The notes under the pieces are model-generated. The model ran no database searches. It saw only the letters and a list, made by a program, of their open reading frames with translations, and was not told where the DNA came from. This document shows, one piece after another, positions 11,498 through 18,814 of a DNA stretch of 64,000 nucleotides. Position numbers and translations under genes: made by a program. How positions within the stretch are numbered: the first letter of the stretch is position 1; each line of letters starts with the position of its first letter. Source of the DNA: Halobacillus sp. Marseille-P3879 (GTDB taxonomy: Bacteria > Bacillota > Bacilli > Bacillales > Halobacillaceae); the NCBI RefSeq assembly GCF_900240285.1, contig NZ_OESS01000001.1:1488001-1552000 (forward strand), given 5' to 3'.

Positions 11498-13048
11498 ATG
11501 GAAGGAACAATTTATTCAGTTATTCCAGCATTACTAATGCTGATTCTTGTTATAGCTACAAGAAAAGTAATTTTATCTTTAGGGATTGGTATTCTTGTCG
11601 GTGCATTTATGCTGACCCAATTTAATCTTGTAGAAGGATTTAATTTAGTTTGGGAAACGTTTTACACGATATTTTTTAGTGAAGGTGAAGTAAATACCGG
11701 CAACTTGTACTTGTTAACGTTTCTGATTCTTCTAGGGATTACAACAGCTTTTATGACCGCTTCAGGTGGAAGCCGAGCATTCGGGCTTTGGGCGATCGAA
11801 AAGATAAAAAGCCGTAGGGGTGCTAAACTCATCCCGTCTTTGTTAGGGATTATGATTTTTATTGATGATTATTTTAATGCATTGGCTGTTGGTCAGGTTG
11901 CCCGCCCGGTAACAGATCGTCATAAAATTTCCCGGGCTAATCTGGCGTACTATATCGACTCCACGTCGGCACCAATTACCGTTATTTCTCCTATTTCAAG
12001 CTGGGGAGCCTACATTATAGGTACAATCGGTTATATTCTGGCTGACAACGGAATTGAAAATTACCAGGCTTTAGAAGCGTTTATCTTGATGATTCCGGCA
12101 AACTTCTACGTATTTGCTGCTTTACTTCTCGTCTTTTTAACAATCTTTTTAAAGTTAGATATAGGGGCAATGCGTCATCATGAAAAACGTGCATTAGATA
12201 CAGGAGAAGTGACGAATCTCGATAAAGGGAATGTACCTGGTGATTTAAACGATGAATTTAAAGAGCATAACAACGGTCGTATTTATCATCTGGTATTACC
12301 TATTGCAGCTCTAATTCTTGGTACCGTTACGTCTATGGTTGTTACTGGGATTCAAAATGGAGAGAATGCCACCAGTATCTTATCTATTTTTGAGAATACT
12401 GATGTAAACATTTCATTATTCTTGGGTGGTCTGGCAGCAGTCGTACTGGCAGCGGCACTCTATTTTACACAGCCGACACCAAAATCAGGGATCAGCCACG
12501 TAACCTATGAAGGAATTAAAGCTATGCTTCCTGCTATTTATATTCTTGTTTTTGCATGGATGATTGGAGATGTAATCGGCCAGCTGGAAACAGGGGAATA
12601 TCTGGCTGAGCGTGTTACACAGTCTTCTATTAATACAGCCTATTTACCGTTTTTATTATTTATTGTTTCGGGTTTTATGGCTTTATCCACAGGTACATCC
12701 TGGGGAACCTTTGGAATTATGCTGCCCATTGCCGGAGAAATTGCTGCTGTTACAGATGTGAATCTAATACTGCCGGCATTAGCTGCTGTATTAGCCGGGT
12801 CAGTATTTGGAGACCATTGTTCACCAATCTCTGATACCACTATTTTATCCTCAACCGGGGCAGGAGCTAACCATATCGATCACGTGATTACTCAGCTGCC
12901 TTATGCTCTAATAGCTGCTGCAGGTGCTTCAATTGGATACCTCGTCTTAGGTATTACTGGACAGGTGGTCTTTCCTCTGTTGATAACCTTAGTGGTTGTA
13001 TTTATTGTAGGTATTTTGATTCATTTAATGAATCGTCAAAAATATTAA
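11498..13048 (+). CDS. NhaC-family transporter under lysine riboswitch control (probable lysine transporter, LysW-type)
   Basis: A 516-residue polytopic membrane protein of the NhaC Na+/H+ antiporter superfamily, with motifs FIDDYFNALAVGQVARPVTD and GSVFGDHCSPISDTTILSST. Sequence alone would suggest Na+/H+ antiport. The upstream L box argues instead for lysine uptake or exchange, because riboswitch-linked NhaC proteins (called LysW in comparative work) have been proposed as lysine transporters. Start ATG 11498 follows CGGAGGGA; an upstream in-frame extension has no ribosome site. It is monocistronic, with a strong terminator behind. Confidence 0.85.
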   Translation: MEGTIYSVIPALLMLILVIATRKVILSLGIGILVGAFMLTQFNLVEGFNLVWETFYTIFFSEGEVNTGNLYLLTFLILLGITTAFMTASGGSRAFGLWAIEKIKSRRGAKLIPSLLGIMIFIDDYFNALAVGQVARPVTDRHKISRANLAYYIDSTSAPITVISPISSWGAYIIGTIGYILADNGIENYQALEAFILMIPANFYVFAALLLVFLTIFLKLDIGAMRHHEKRALDTGEVTNLDKGNVPGDLNDEFKEHNNGRIYHLVLPIAALILGTVTSMVVTGIQNGENATSILSIFENTDVNISLFLGGLAAVVLAAALYFTQPTPKSGISHVTYEGIKAMLPAIYILVFAWMIGDVIGQLETGEYLAERVTQSSINTAYLPFLLFIVSGFMALSTGTSWGTFGIMLPIAGEIAAVTDVNLILPALAAVLAGSVFGDHCSPISDTTILSSTGAGANHIDHVITQLPYALIAAAGASIGYLVLGITGQVVFPLLITLVVVFIVGILIHLMNRQKY

Positions 13049-13067
13049 AATTGGAAAAATATAAGGG

Positions 13068-13109
13068 ACAACGAAGTGCGTCAAATGTACTTTGTTGTCC
13101 TTTTTTTGT
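13068..13109 (+). terminator. Terminator after the NhaC-family gene
   Basis: GGACAACGAAGT and ACTTTGTTGTCC form a 12-bp stem followed by seven Ts. Confidence 0.93.
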
Positions 13110-13144
13110 ATCAAAGAGAAAAATAGTAATTTTCTTATATTACT

Positions 13145-13173
13145 TTGACATCGAACTAAGGTACCGGTATAAT
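13145..13173 (+). promoter_or_regulatory. Consensus sigma-A promoter for the NSS transporter
   Basis: Perfect TTGACA (13145-13150), a 17-base spacer and perfect TATAAT (13168-13173), about 100 bases before the start codon. Such an exact match suggests strong basal transcription. Confidence 0.85.
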
Positions 13174-13274
13174 AAGCATGAATAATCTGAAAAAAATAAA
13201 AATTAGAAACATTCTCTTCTGTACATGCTCATATTATAAACAGAAGAGAAATGTATCTAAGGGAGGTCTTACAC

Positions 13275-14801
13275 ATGGAAAATCGTGCACAATGGGGGAC
13301 GAGAGCCGGGTTTATCTTGGCAGCTGTCGGGTCTGCAATCGGCCTGGGTAACATATGGCGTTTTCCTTCAGTCGCCTACGAAAATGGTGGAGGGGCATTT
13401 TTTATTCCGTATTTATTTGCTCTTATAACAGCTGGTATACCGTTACTTGTCATGGAATTCACGATAGGTCATAAGTACCGTGGATCAGCACCGCTATCAT
13501 TTTTCCGTATGAATAAGAAAACAGAATGGCTTGGATGGTGGGCCGTAATCGTATCCTTTGTTATTTCAACGTATTACGCTGTCATTATTGCCTGGGCAAT
13601 TTCGTATAGTATTTTTGCGTTTAATTTATCTTGGGGTGAAGACACGGAAGGCTTCTTGTTTAGCGAATATTTGAATTTATCCGTAGATCCTGGCCAAGCA
13701 GGAAGCTTAGTACCTGGAGTCTTAATCCCGCTTATCGTCGTCTGGGTAATTACCCTGGGAGTATTGTTTAAAGGGGTCAAAAAAGGGATTGAGGCAGCCA
13801 ACAAGATATTTATTCCGACGTTGGTCGTATTGTTCTTGATCATAGTGATCAGGGCGATTACACTGCCAGGTGCTGCAGAAGGTCTGCAAACCTTTTTTGC
13901 ACCGAATTTTGAAACGATTACTTCAGGTTCAGTATGGGTGGCAGCTTATGGACAGATTTTCTTTAGTTTATCCATTGCATTCGCGATCATGATCACATAT
14001 TCCAGTTATCTGCCGAAGAAATCAGATATTACTAATAACGCTTTTATTACTGGTTTTAGTAACTCTAGTTTTGAACTTTTAGCTGGTATAGGTGTGTTCG
14101 GAGCTTTAGGGTTTATGGCATCACAAATTGACGTACCTGTTGAGGAAGTCGTTAGTGGAGGCGTAGGACTTGCGTTTGTAGTTTTCCCGCAAATTATTAA
14201 TGAATTCCCTGCGTTGAATGGACTATTCGGTTTCTTGTTTTTTGCATCTTTAGTTTTGGCAGGTCTGTCTTCCTTGATCTCTATCTCGGAGACCTATGTT
14301 GCAGGGATCAGCGAGAAGTTTGGTTTATCAAGAAAAGCTGCAGTTGGCTTTGGCGGCGGAATTGCTGCCCTTATTTCCCTTACTTTCGCCACGCAGGGCG
14401 GTCTGTATTTCTTGGATGCGGCTGATTACTTTATTAACCAGTTCGGCGTAGCATTCGTCGGGTTAGTTGAAGTTATCGTCATTGCATGGTTTGTTCGTAA
14501 TCTTAATGACTTTCAGACTCATGCAAATGGGATTTCTGATTTGCATCTGGGTGGGTGGTGGAAGATTTGCCTTGGTGTAATTACCCCACTTGTACTTGGT
14601 TATATGATGTTTGATCTTTTCAAAACAAACCTGCTTGGTCAGTTTGAAACTGAAACCGGCAACTACGAAGGATATGGTGATACGTTCATATTGTTTGGCG
14701 GATGGGCTGTAGCAGCTTTTGCTTTAGTAGTTGGTTTCCTGATGACTTTGAAGCGTTGGGATGCCAAAGCTCTTGAAGAAACACACAGGGAGGTAGAATG
14801 A
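13275..14801 (+). CDS. Sodium-dependent NSS-family amino acid transporter, probable methionine/alanine importer
   Basis: Sodium:neurotransmitter-symporter family protein, 508 residues with about 11-12 membrane segments. The N-terminal Na+ site signature GFILAAVGSAIGLGNIWRFP is intact. Similar to B. subtilis YhdH/YocR in type. The start at 13275 follows GGGAGG at 13261; an in-frame ATG at 13251 lies before the ribosome site. A 34-codon MetS-like gene starts two bases after its stop. In Corynebacterium such a pair (MetP-MetS) imports methionine and alanine, so the substrate is inferred from context. A leucine-like substrate cannot be excluded. Confidence 0.88.
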   Translation: MENRAQWGTRAGFILAAVGSAIGLGNIWRFPSVAYENGGGAFFIPYLFALITAGIPLLVMEFTIGHKYRGSAPLSFFRMNKKTEWLGWWAVIVSFVISTYYAVIIAWAISYSIFAFNLSWGEDTEGFLFSEYLNLSVDPGQAGSLVPGVLIPLIVVWVITLGVLFKGVKKGIEAANKIFIPTLVVLFLIIVIRAITLPGAAEGLQTFFAPNFETITSGSVWVAAYGQIFFSLSIAFAIMITYSSYLPKKSDITNNAFITGFSNSSFELLAGIGVFGALGFMASQIDVPVEEVVSGGVGLAFVVFPQIINEFPALNGLFGFLFFASLVLAGLSSLISISETYVAGISEKFGLSRKAAVGFGGGIAALISLTFATQGGLYFLDAADYFINQFGVAFVGLVEVIVIAWFVRNLNDFQTHANGISDLHLGGWWKICLGVITPLVLGYMMFDLFKTNLLGQFETETGNYEGYGDTFILFGGWAVAAFALVVGFLMTLKRWDAKALEETHREVE

Positions 14802-14802
14802 T

Positions 14803-14907
14803 ATGACAGCAAGTGCAATATTAATGATGATCATAGGAATGGTTGTAATTTGGGGAGGCCTTGTTGCGAGTATCATGAACGCAGTCAAAAAATCTAAACA
14901 ATCATAA
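14803..14907 (+). CDS. metS: MetS-like small subunit of methionine/alanine importer
   Basis: A 34-residue single-pass membrane microprotein. Residues 5-25 are hydrophobic (AILMMIIGMVVIWGGLVASI) and a positively charged tail (KKSKQ) follows, so the C-terminus is predicted to be cytosolic. GGGAGG inside the end of the transporter gene is its ribosome site, and the two-base gap implies coupled translation. Length, GMxVIWGG-type core and position match the MetS family, required for function of MetP-type NSS transporters. It is easily missed because of its size. Confidence 0.85.
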   Translation: MTASAILMMIIGMVVIWGGLVASIMNAVKKSKQS

Positions 14908-14970
14908 ATATAAGAAGTAAAGCAGTGATGTAAAAAACGAACATTCGTATAAACGCAGATCACTAGCGTA

Positions 14971-15084
14971 GTCAAAATACGCAGACTCCTGTGGGAATAG
15001 CGCGAGCCGAAGATCCCACAGGAAAGCGTTCTTTGCTTTCCTAGGAAGCTGAGTCCGCGCCCACGGAAAGCGAAGTGTTTTGAC
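14971..15084. repeat. Palindromic GC-rich intergenic repeat
   Basis: The ends are inverted repeats (GTCAAAATAC at 14971 and GTGTTTTGAC ending at 15084). Inside, TCCTGTGGGA (14988) pairs with TCCCACAGGA (15014), and AGACTC near the left mirrors GAGTC near 15050. Related copies with GAATAC...GTATTC ends lie at 34181-34298 and 60301-60370. No ORF is present. I recall elements of this look (GACTCCTGCGGG..., GCGGAAAGCG) as common in Bacillaceae intergenic regions. Confidence 0.75.
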
Positions 15085-15185
15085 GGAGCGATGGTGTGAA
15101 TTCTTTTTAACATAAATAATCCGAACTGATTTCTACAGAATCAGTTCGGATTATTTTATGATTTATTCAGGTTTGTCCCAGCCTG

Positions 15186-16121
15186 TTAATTTTTTGCTGC
15201 TATGCGCTCCCATCTTTTTAAGTATGGATAGGGATCGAAGGACCATTCGTTCTTTCCGTTATCCTGATACATTCCGTAATGCAGATGCGGGGGAAACTTT
15301 CCTGAAGTCCCGGGTGGTCCATATCCGGTTGACCCTACGGACCCTATAACATCTCCAGGCTGGACTACATCTCCCACTTTTTTATCTTCTTCAAAACCGC
15401 TTAAATGAGCGTAATAATGATAAATGTTATAGATATCTCTAATTCCAATTCTCCAGCCCCCGAATTTATTCCACCCTTTCATTTCAATTACTCCATAAGT
15501 AGTGGAATGGACAGGAACTCCATAGTCAGCAAAGATGTCAGTACCCTCATGGATGCGACGCCCCCCAAAACCACGTGCGTCCCCCCATGTATTATGATAC
15601 GTATAATTAGCAGTGATCGGTAAAGGAAAGTCTCGATCTGTTAATGTCACGGTTTGGAACTTTTCAAACACCTCAGCTGTATTCATAATAGTCTGGACTG
15701 TCAGGTCTCTTTTGTAGTAATTCCACAAGGCAATACGGATATCTTCTTCTGAAGTACCATAGGATTTTAAATATTTCCCAAGGCTCCACATAATATCCTC
15801 ATCATTCGTCATATCTATTTTCTTGTTTCCGTCGCCCGTATCACCCCAGCCTTGCGGGAAAAAAGAAGGTTCGGTGTCTATTCCATTCCAAAATAGTGGG
15901 TCAGGACGAAAAGCAGTCACTCTTCCTTCAGGGGGGTCATCATGCACCTGCCGTTCATATTGGTCGATAGCGGCGAAGTAAGTCCATGGAATGCTGCTGA
16001 CAGCTGCCGTCTTTTTATATATCGACATTCGTTCCACATCTTCTTCCTCAGTTGCTGCTGAGGCGAAGGAAGGTATAGAACTTATTAGAAAGAAAAGAGT
16101 GAATAAATAAAGTACTTTCAT
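15186..16121 (-). CDS. lytH: M23-family endopeptidase LytH (spore cortex/cell wall)
   Basis: Secreted zinc peptidase of about 311 residues. An N-terminal signal peptide (MKVLYLFTLFFLISS..., cleavage after ASA near residue 21) precedes a central helical region and the C-terminal LytM/M23 domain with metal ligands HEGTD (about residue 191), YYAHLSG and HLHYG (about 279). In B. subtilis LytH is an L-Ala-D-Glu endopeptidase that trims cross-links in spore cortex, and there it is also next to yunB and yutC. ATG 16121 is chosen because AGGAAGG is eight bases upstream; a GTG three codons earlier overlaps that site. Confidence 0.9.
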   Translation of the reverse strand: MKVLYLFTLFFLISSIPSFASAATEEEDVERMSIYKKTAAVSSIPWTYFAAIDQYERQVHDDPPEGRVTAFRPDPLFWNGIDTEPSFFPQGWGDTGDGNKKIDMTNDEDIMWSLGKYLKSYGTSEEDIRIALWNYYKRDLTVQTIMNTAEVFEKFQTVTLTDRDFPLPITANYTYHNTWGDARGFGGRRIHEGTDIFADYGVPVHSTTYGVIEMKGWNKFGGWRIGIRDIYNIYHYYAHLSGFEEDKKVGDVVQPGDVIGSVGSTGYGPPGTSGKFPPHLHYGMYQDNGKNEWSFDPYPYLKRWERIAAKN

Positions 16122-16144
16122 GTTGTACACCTTCCTAAAAAAAT

Positions 16145-16732
16145 TTAATTTTCTTTAATATTTTCACTATTAACAGTCCCTTGAGGAGACTCTTTCATCT
16201 TTTCTACGATCCGCTCTACCACTTCACTATATTGTTCATCGTATACGGTTGAGTTACTAAGACTTTGAATATCTCCAAAAGAAGCAGGGTCATCAGATAC
16301 GTAAATCTTATAAAAACTTGGAACTAATGAATAGGCTGTTTTCTTAACCATATCCGCAGCTTCGTCTCTGCTTTTATTCTCGGGAGCCTGGTAAGCAATA
16401 AGAATTTCATCGTCGGCTACAAGTGTGGCCACATCCTCGAATTCTTTATAGCGGAGAATCATCCTGGTGATCATGTCTGCCATCTGTTCCCTGTTTACCT
16501 TAATTTTGTGGTTAGCTTCTTCTTCCTGATCTAATTGATCTTTCTGAAAGCGAACATAACCAACCTGCCCATTATTCGAAGGCTCGTTATAATTATCCAT
16601 CGCGTTCCCTTCTATAGAATGATCATTATCAGCTTCATGTTCAAGTTCCATTCCTTGTTCTTCCGTGTTGTTACAGCCTGTCATCAGTGCAATTGGAATA
16701 AATAGGGCTAGTATCAACTGATATATCTTCAT
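16145..16732 (-). CDS. yutC: YhcN/YlaJ-type sporulation lipoprotein (YutC)
   Basis: A 195-residue lipoprotein with signal MKIYQLILALFIPIALMTGC (lipobox LMTGC, Cys20). The mature part is acidic at first and then has the YhcN/YlaJ domain (ADMITRMILRYKEFEDVATLVADDE). Family members are found in spore membranes and affect germination or outgrowth in B. subtilis; no enzymatic function is known. AAAGGATGA seven bases before ATG 16732 sets the start. lytH lies 23 bp downstream on the same strand, so the two sporulation genes are probably cotranscribed. Confidence 0.82.
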   Translation of the reverse strand: MKIYQLILALFIPIALMTGCNNTEEQGMELEHEADNDHSIEGNAMDNYNEPSNNGQVGYVRFQKDQLDQEEEANHKIKVNREQMADMITRMILRYKEFEDVATLVADDEILIAYQAPENKSRDEAADMVKKTAYSLVPSFYKIYVSDDPASFGDIQSLSNSTVYDEQYSEVVERIVEKMKESPQGTVNSENIKEN

Positions 16733-16861
16733 ACGACTCATCCTTTTTTCGTTCTTTTTTTTAGCTTGGACGGAATTTGAATTATGATACAAATTTTTCT
16801 GATCTATTTCCTTCAACAAATGGAAATATGGTACACTAAGAACTAGTTAGAGGTGATGGTA

Positions 16862-17134
16862 TTGATCGAATTGTATGGAAAAAATTATGAATTAATTGAA
16901 GATCATAGAGAGGGGTTCAATGAAGAGGAAATTGAAGCCCGTTTTAGTGATATTTTGAGCAAGTATGATTATATTGTCGGGGACTGGGGTTACGGACAGC
17001 TAAGATTAAAAGGGTTCTACGATGATCAAAATACAAAGGCTTCATTTGATACAAAGATTACAACCCTGGACGATTATCTATATGAGTATTGTAATTTTGG
17101 CTGTGCATATTTTGTGTTAAAGCGAGTTGATTAA
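16862..17134 (+). CDS. yutD: YutD family protein (DUF1027)
   Basis: About 90 residues, with the very conserved core YIVGDWGYGQLRLKGFYDD and the ending YLYEYCNFGCAYFVLKR typical of YutD. Function unknown; cytosolic. The start is uncertain: AGAGGTGA at 16850 best serves TTG 16862, but ATG 16856 and GTG 16853 are also in frame. It is divergent from yutC, and a hairpin terminator follows immediately. Confidence 0.85.
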   Translation: MIELYGKNYELIEDHREGFNEEEIEARFSDILSKYDYIVGDWGYGQLRLKGFYDDQNTKASFDTKITTLDDYLYEYCNFGCAYFVLKRVD

Positions 17135-17135
17135 T

Positions 17136-17173
17136 AAACCGACGTGTCCATAATCAGCACGTCGGTTTTATAC
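17136..17173 (+). terminator. Terminator after yutD
   Basis: AACCGACGTG pairs with CACGTCGGTT (10 bp) around an 11-base loop, followed by TTTAT. The convergent minus-strand gene at 17237 may share it. Confidence 0.8.
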
Positions 17174-17236
17174 TTACATATTCATTTGAATTAGACCGGG
17201 ATTGTACTCCGCTAGTCATCGCTCTCGAAGCAATTT

Positions 17237-17503
17237 TTACAAATACTGGTCAAGGCATTCTCTTAGCTCATCCGCCTGCACTTGGCTAATGTGAAACACT
17301 TGTTCAAGGTGGCCTTTTTCATGAAGGGTCTGATGGTTCAATGAAAAATTATGATTCCCGAGCAAGTCGACAACTAACGTATCATCTTTCAAATAGTCTG
17401 CCTTTAAAAAGGCAAATTCAAAGCGTCTGCCACTTGCAGAGAAATTAATAAAACGAGTTAAAGCATGTTCTTCCTGGTCTTTAATTACTTTAATTATCGT
17501 CAT
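17237..17503 (-). CDS. DUF3055 (SAV0927-like) small protein
   Basis: 88 residues, hydrophilic, no membrane segment. The pattern ALTRFINFSASGRRFEFAF, a central V-L pair and a C-terminal ADELRECLDQYL match my memory of the DUF3055/SAV0927 family of small Firmicutes proteins. Function unknown. GGAGTTCC-type ribosome site precedes the start at 17503. It lies head-to-head with yutE and tail-to-tail with yutD. Confidence 0.65.
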   Translation of the reverse strand: MTIIKVIKDQEEHALTRFINFSASGRRFEFAFLKADYLKDDTLVVDLLGNHNFSLNHQTLHEKGHLEQVFHISQVQADELRECLDQYL

Positions 17504-17561
17504 ATGAGGAACTCCTTTTTAAATTTTTTACTAAAAATACGCAATAGTAGGAGGAACGTCC

Positions 17562-18029
17562 ATGTATTTTGTTAACCGCCAGCATATTGAAAATATCTTA
17601 CAATATATGGAGGAGCTTCTGGAAGAGCAGCAGAAGCACCACTATCAAACTTTTGCTGAATCTCTATTGTTGGAACGTATCACTCATCTCCTAATAGAAA
17701 CCATTATTGATACAGGTAATCAAATCATTGATGGGTTTATTATGCGGGATCCAGGCAGTTATGAAGACATAATAGATATTCTGACTGATGAAAAGGTACT
17801 TCCTGCTAATCAGGAAGAAAGTTACAAAAGTATAATAAGGCTTCGCAAATCTGTTGTGCAAAACTATATTAAAGTGGATCATCAAGAGATCAAATCCGTT
17901 TGGGAAAAGGAGTATGATACTTTACTGCAATTTCCCGAGCGTGTAAGAAATTACTTAGAAAACGAGCTTGGTCCTGTATCAGCTTTTTCAAAAGATGGAG
18001 TGAAACAAAAAGAAGATGACCAATTATAA
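17562..18029 (+). CDS. yutE: DUF86/HepT-like protein YutE
   Basis: A 155-residue all-helical protein of the DUF86 (HepT-like) family. The C-terminal RLRKSVVQNYIKVD stands where HepT toxins carry RX4-6HXY; the catalytic His-x-Tyr is absent, so RNase or toxin activity is unlikely, and no MNT-type antitoxin lies next to it. GGAGGAACGTCC precedes ATG 17562. It overlaps yutF by 14 bp, suggesting cotranslation, and the same gene pair occurs in B. subtilis. Confidence 0.85.
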   Translation: MYFVNRQHIENILQYMEELLEEQQKHHYQTFAESLLLERITHLLIETIIDTGNQIIDGFIMRDPGSYEDIIDILTDEKVLPANQEESYKSIIRLRKSVVQNYIKVDHQEIKSVWEKEYDTLLQFPERVRNYLENELGPVSAFSKDGVKQKEDDQL

Positions 18030-18795
18030 AGGCTACCTTATTGATTTAGATGGCACCATGTACAGAGGAAATGAACGCATTCCGGGTGCAGCTGAATTTA
18101 TTCATCGTTTAAATCAGGCTTCTATTCCGCATTTATTCATTACGAATAATTCCTCCTCAACTCCAGAGGAAGTGGCATTAAAATTAAAAAGCATGGGGAT
18201 AGAGGCAGATTCTAATCAAATCTTTACTTCAAGTATGGCTGCTGCAAAGTATATTCATACAAAAAATCCTAAATCTAAAGCATACGTAATTGGGGAAAAT
18301 GGACTTTATCATGCGTTAGCCATAGAAAATATTGATATTGACGATCATACTCCAGACTATGTAGTGATGGGGATCGACCGATTGATTACGTATGAAAAAC
18401 TGGCAGAAGCATGCCTGCTGATTAGAAATGGAGCAAAATTTATAAGTACTAATTCAGACCGCGCTATTCCAACCGAACGAGGGCTCTTGCCGGGAAATGG
18501 AGCACTAACCTCCACAGTGGCCGTCAGTACCGGGGTAGAACCTATTTACGTAGGGAAGCCAGAACCCATTATTATGGAACAGGCGATCAGCTATTTAGGA
18601 ATTCATAAAAAAGATATTATTATGGTAGGGGATAATTACCAAACTGATATATTGGCAGGAATTCGCGCTGGGATTGATACATTGATGGTAGAAACAGGAG
18701 TAAGTTCACAGGAAAGCATAAAAGGGATGAGTTCACAGCCGACTTTCGCAATAGGTAGCTTGTCAGAATGGGAAATCGACAGAACGCATATTTAA
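18016..18795 (+). CDS. yutF: HAD-IIA family phosphatase YutF (NagD-like)
   Basis: Cytosolic HAD-superfamily phosphatase of 259 residues. Motif I LIDLDGTMYRG near residue 7, motif II FITNNSS, motif III around GKPEPIIM and motif IV VGDNYQTDILAG are all intact, with a C2-type cap between II and III. NagD-like enzymes hydrolyse nucleotide or sugar phosphates; the true substrate here is unknown. The 5' end overlaps yutE. The stop codon lies inside the loop of its own terminator hairpin. Confidence 0.9.
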   Translation: MTNYKGYLIDLDGTMYRGNERIPGAAEFIHRLNQASIPHLFITNNSSSTPEEVALKLKSMGIEADSNQIFTSSMAAAKYIHTKNPKSKAYVIGENGLYHALAIENIDIDDHTPDYVVMGIDRLITYEKLAEACLLIRNGAKFISTNSDRAIPTERGLLPGNGALTSTVAVSTGVEPIYVGKPEPIIMEQAISYLGIHKKDIIMVGDNYQTDILAGIRAGIDTLMVETGVSSQESIKGMSSQPTFAIGSLSEWEIDRTHI

Positions 18796-18814
18796 GCGTC
18801 CTGTCGATTTTTTT
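18773..18814 (+). terminator. Terminator overlapping the 3' end of yutF
   Basis: AAATCGACAG (from 18773) pairs with CTGTCGATTT (18801-18810), with a further CGC/GCG pair, and is followed by more Ts. The yutF stop codon is in the loop. Confidence 0.88.

Noticed and set aside
14936-14952. LexA/DinR-like box (ACGAACATTCGT)
   Set aside because: It lacks the GAAC-N4-GTTC arrangement and lies beside a repeat element, far from any start codon.
17562-18029. HepT/MNT toxin-antitoxin system at yutE
   Set aside because: The RX4-6HXY active site is missing and there is no nucleotidyltransferase partner; it is the conserved housekeeping gene yutE.
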